From Candidatus Makaraimicrobium thalassicum (GTDB lineage Bacteria; Omnitrophota; Gorgyraeia; Tantalellales; Tantalellaceae): a stretch of 32,763 nucleotides of DNA. The notes under the pieces were generated by a model, which ran no database searches, was not told the origin of the DNA, and saw nothing but the letters and a program-made list of their open reading frames with translations. Positions 31,126 to 32,763 of the stretch are shown piece after piece; position 1 is the first letter of the stretch, and each line of letters opens with the position of its first letter. The DNA is taken from NCBI GenBank assembly GCA_003644505.1, contig QNCM01000016.1, positions 1 to 32,763 on the forward strand. The letters run 5' to 3'. Both the position numbers and the translations under genes were made by a program.

Positions 31126-32763
31126 ATGAGAAAAATAGCGTTTAATACGTGTAAATTGGTTATCGCATTTACGGTGATTTCCCTCTTGGCATGTGCTGTT
31201 TCCGTGGCGGAACTGCCATATGTTTATCCGGGAGAAAGTGCTGTATTCACCTACTATGATGCACCCAATACTAAGCGCGTTCAAACGGCAGAAGTAGAAT
31301 CCGAATGGGACGAAGAAAGCGAATTTTATCTCAAGGGAGTGAAATACTACTTCTCGAACATATTCTTATATCTTGATTCACTTACTGGAAAGGAGTACGG
31401 CCGGGTTTACAGGATAGATGTCCCGGAAGAGGGATGGTATTATGAGATCACATATGCCGATCCGGATGACCCTCTTAACAGTATAATATTGAGCAAGGTG
31501 AAGAAAGACCTGACAACAGATGCGCTTTTGGAAGAATATACATATGATGAGACCGGGCGGCTAGTCCGGGATGACTATGTGTCGGAGAATCGTTATTACA
31601 CCTATACCTATTATGACAGCCCGAATGAGAACCAGGCGGATTATAAATATGAGTATGAACGCGATACTGGTACATTATTATACGCGTACAAGTATGATCT
31701 TGACGGCACTCCGCTGGTGGTATACGAGTATGATGCCGCCGGCAATATAGTGGGAGAGACTGCCGGTGTCGCTTATACGTATTATGAAGAAAGCGGCAGG
31801 ATAAAGACGAAAGAATTACTGGTGGACGGGGCGGATCCGGCGGGCACGATCTACGAATACTCGGATGAAGCGATTTATAACACAGGCACGGATACGGAAC
31901 ACGGTTATCTGGTAAAACAGACCAACCCGGACGGAAGTTATACCACATTCAGCTCATCCGAATATGATGACAACGACAAGCTTGAGAAACGGACCACTTA
32001 CGAAGCCATCTATACTTACTACGTGCCGAGCGGAAGAATATATACCAAAGAACTCCGTGTCGCTGTCGACGGCGATCCCGCGGGCACGATCTACGAATAC
32101 TCGGATGAAGGGGTTCATAGTGTAGGTTCAGACGCTGAATCCGGGTATATGGTGAAAAAAACCGATCCTGACGGAACCTACACAACGTTTACGGCATACG
32201 AATACGATACTGACGGCAATCTTGTGTCACAGACCGCTTATGAAGCCCTGTTTACCTACTATGTGCCGGAAGGAAGAATACATACCAAATATCTCCGGAT
32301 CGCCAGCGGCGATGATCCCGCGGGCACGACCTACGAATACTCTAACGACCCGGTCCATAATGTAGACACGGACAGCGAGCATGGCTACCTGATAAAGAAG
32401 ACCAACCCTGACGGAAGCTACACGACATACAGCGATTACTGGTCACCGGACCAGCCGCGGTTTGTAAGCGAATACGACGCGGGCGGCAACCTGCTTGCGG
32501 AATACGAATACGACACAGAGGGCAACCCTGTGGAAGAACCCGGGGATACGATAGAAGAGTATGACTCCACCTTGATGAAAAGGAAGATCGAGTTAGCGAC
32601 TTCGGACATATACGAATATCTTGAGGAGGACTGGTTTGGACAGGGCTACGGCCGTGTTACGCTTGTATACGACGCGTCAGAGACGACATACAGGACGTAT
32701 GACTGGGACGCGTTGCAGGTGACTGTTGAAGAATATGAGGGCGCGTATGAGCCGGCGGCGGAC
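31126..32763 (+). CDS. Secreted YD/RHS-like repeat protein, 3' end outside the window
   Basis: An open frame of 546 codons that runs off the window without a stop. It starts at an ATG with GGAGAG 7 bases upstream. The N terminus is a signal peptide, cut either after SVA (residue 28) or as a lipoprotein at Cys23 (SLLAC). The rest is rich in Tyr, Asp, Glu and Gly and built of YD-type units such as YEYDAAGNIVGET and YEYDTDGNLVSQT, as in RHS/wall-associated proteins. Embedded are 80-residue repeats starting DPAGTIYEYSDE at residues 237, 317 and 397. Full RHS toxins have a variable C-terminal effector, which cannot be checked here because the end is missing. An extracellular fibre or surface protein is as likely. 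Confidence 0.8.
   Translation, partial: MRKIAFNTCKLVIAFTVISLLACAVSVAELPYVYPGESAVFTYYDAPNTKRVQTAEVESEWDEESEFYLKGVKYYFSNIFLYLDSLTGKEYGRVYRIDVPEEGWYYEITYADPDDPLNSIILSKVKKDLTTDALLEEYTYDETGRLVRDDYVSENRYYTYTYYDSPNENQADYKYEYERDTGTLLYAYKYDLDGTPLVVYEYDAAGNIVGETAGVAYTYYEESGRIKTKELLVDGADPAGTIYEYSDEAIYNTGTDTEHGYLVKQTNPDGSYTTFSSSEYDDNDKLEKRTTYEAIYTYYVPSGRIYTKELRVAVDGDPAGTIYEYSDEGVHSVGSDAESGYMVKKTDPDGTYTTFTAYEYDTDGNLVSQTAYEALFTYYVPEGRIHTKYLRIASGDDPAGTTYEYSNDPVHNVDTDSEHGYLIKKTNPDGSYTTYSDYWSPDQPRFVSEYDAGGNLLAEYEYDTEGNPVEEPGDTIEEYDSTLMKRKIELATSDIYEYLEEDWFGQGYGRVTLVYDASETTYRTYDWDALQVTVEEYEGAYEPAAD
31834..32433 (+). repeat. 240-bp in-frame tandem repeats within the YD-repeat gene
   Basis: Units begin at 31834, 32074 and 32314, exactly 240 bases (80 codons) apart. 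Units 1 and 2 are alike throughout; GCGGGCACGATCTACGAATA and the bases after it are identical. Unit 3 matches for about its first half (DPAGTTYEYS to DGSYTTYS) and then diverges. High DNA identity with an exact period suggests recent duplication or gene conversion. Confidence 0.85.

Noticed and set aside
31475-32185. Two minus-strand frames opposite the YD-repeat gene
   Set aside because: They are rich in Arg/His/Pro/Ser with no domain. The plus strand has a signal peptide, a ribosome site and clear protein repeats.

Overview
The window reads as chromosomal DNA of a diderm (Gram-negative type) bacterium. Supporting genes are an Mla-type outer-membrane lipid transport set (MlaE/F/D), a secreted beta-barrel protein ending in Phe, a lipoprotein, and an L,D-transpeptidase. 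Gene content and style (FecR/CHASE2 envelope genes, a YD-repeat secreted protein, several families of short GC-rich palindromes between genes) suggest a candidate phylum such as Omnitrophota or another PVC-related lineage. This is an inference; no rRNA is present to settle it. Almost all genes lie on the plus strand; only era is on the minus strand.

Layout. 1-3555: membrane protein, UvrD/PcrA helicase, Nudix hydrolase and HAD hydrolase. 3552-4448: era on the minus strand, overlapping the HAD gene tail to tail. 4449-4669: a divergent promoter region with a perfect 36-bp palindrome. 4670-6870: Mg2+ transporter MgtE, then a small membrane protein and a coiled-coil lipoprotein behind their own promoter. 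6966-11269: purH, folC and mnmE. 11270-11584: no gene, but a strongly folded RNA candidate of about 174 nt. 11585-13699: folE, a DUF212/PAP2-like membrane protein and a LysM L,D-transpeptidase.

13723-22627 is a long same-strand block: accA, an RsbW-type anti-sigma kinase, a STAS protein, mlaE, mlaF, mlaD, two tandem FecR-domain paralogs, a beta-barrel outer-membrane protein, and a CHASE2 sensor fused to a SpoIIE/PP2C phosphatase. The kinase, STAS protein and phosphatase are the three parts of a partner-switching circuit. The FecR, beta-barrel and CHASE2 proteins would place its input in the envelope. I regard this as the best candidate for an undescribed system in the window.

22658-24575: gpmI, tRNA-Leu(CAA), a triple 15-bp palindromic repeat and tRNA-Ala(GGC) with a consensus promoter. 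24584-28525: a strong promoter with a predicted 5'-terminal hairpin, then speH, speB and leuS. 28526-28794: a cluster of small hairpins, possibly a remnant of an IS200/IS605-type end. 28795-30993: comEA and a ComEC that lacks the C-terminal metallo-beta-lactamase domain. 31126 to the window end: a secreted YD/RHS-like repeat protein with exact 240-bp internal repeats, cut off by the window edge.
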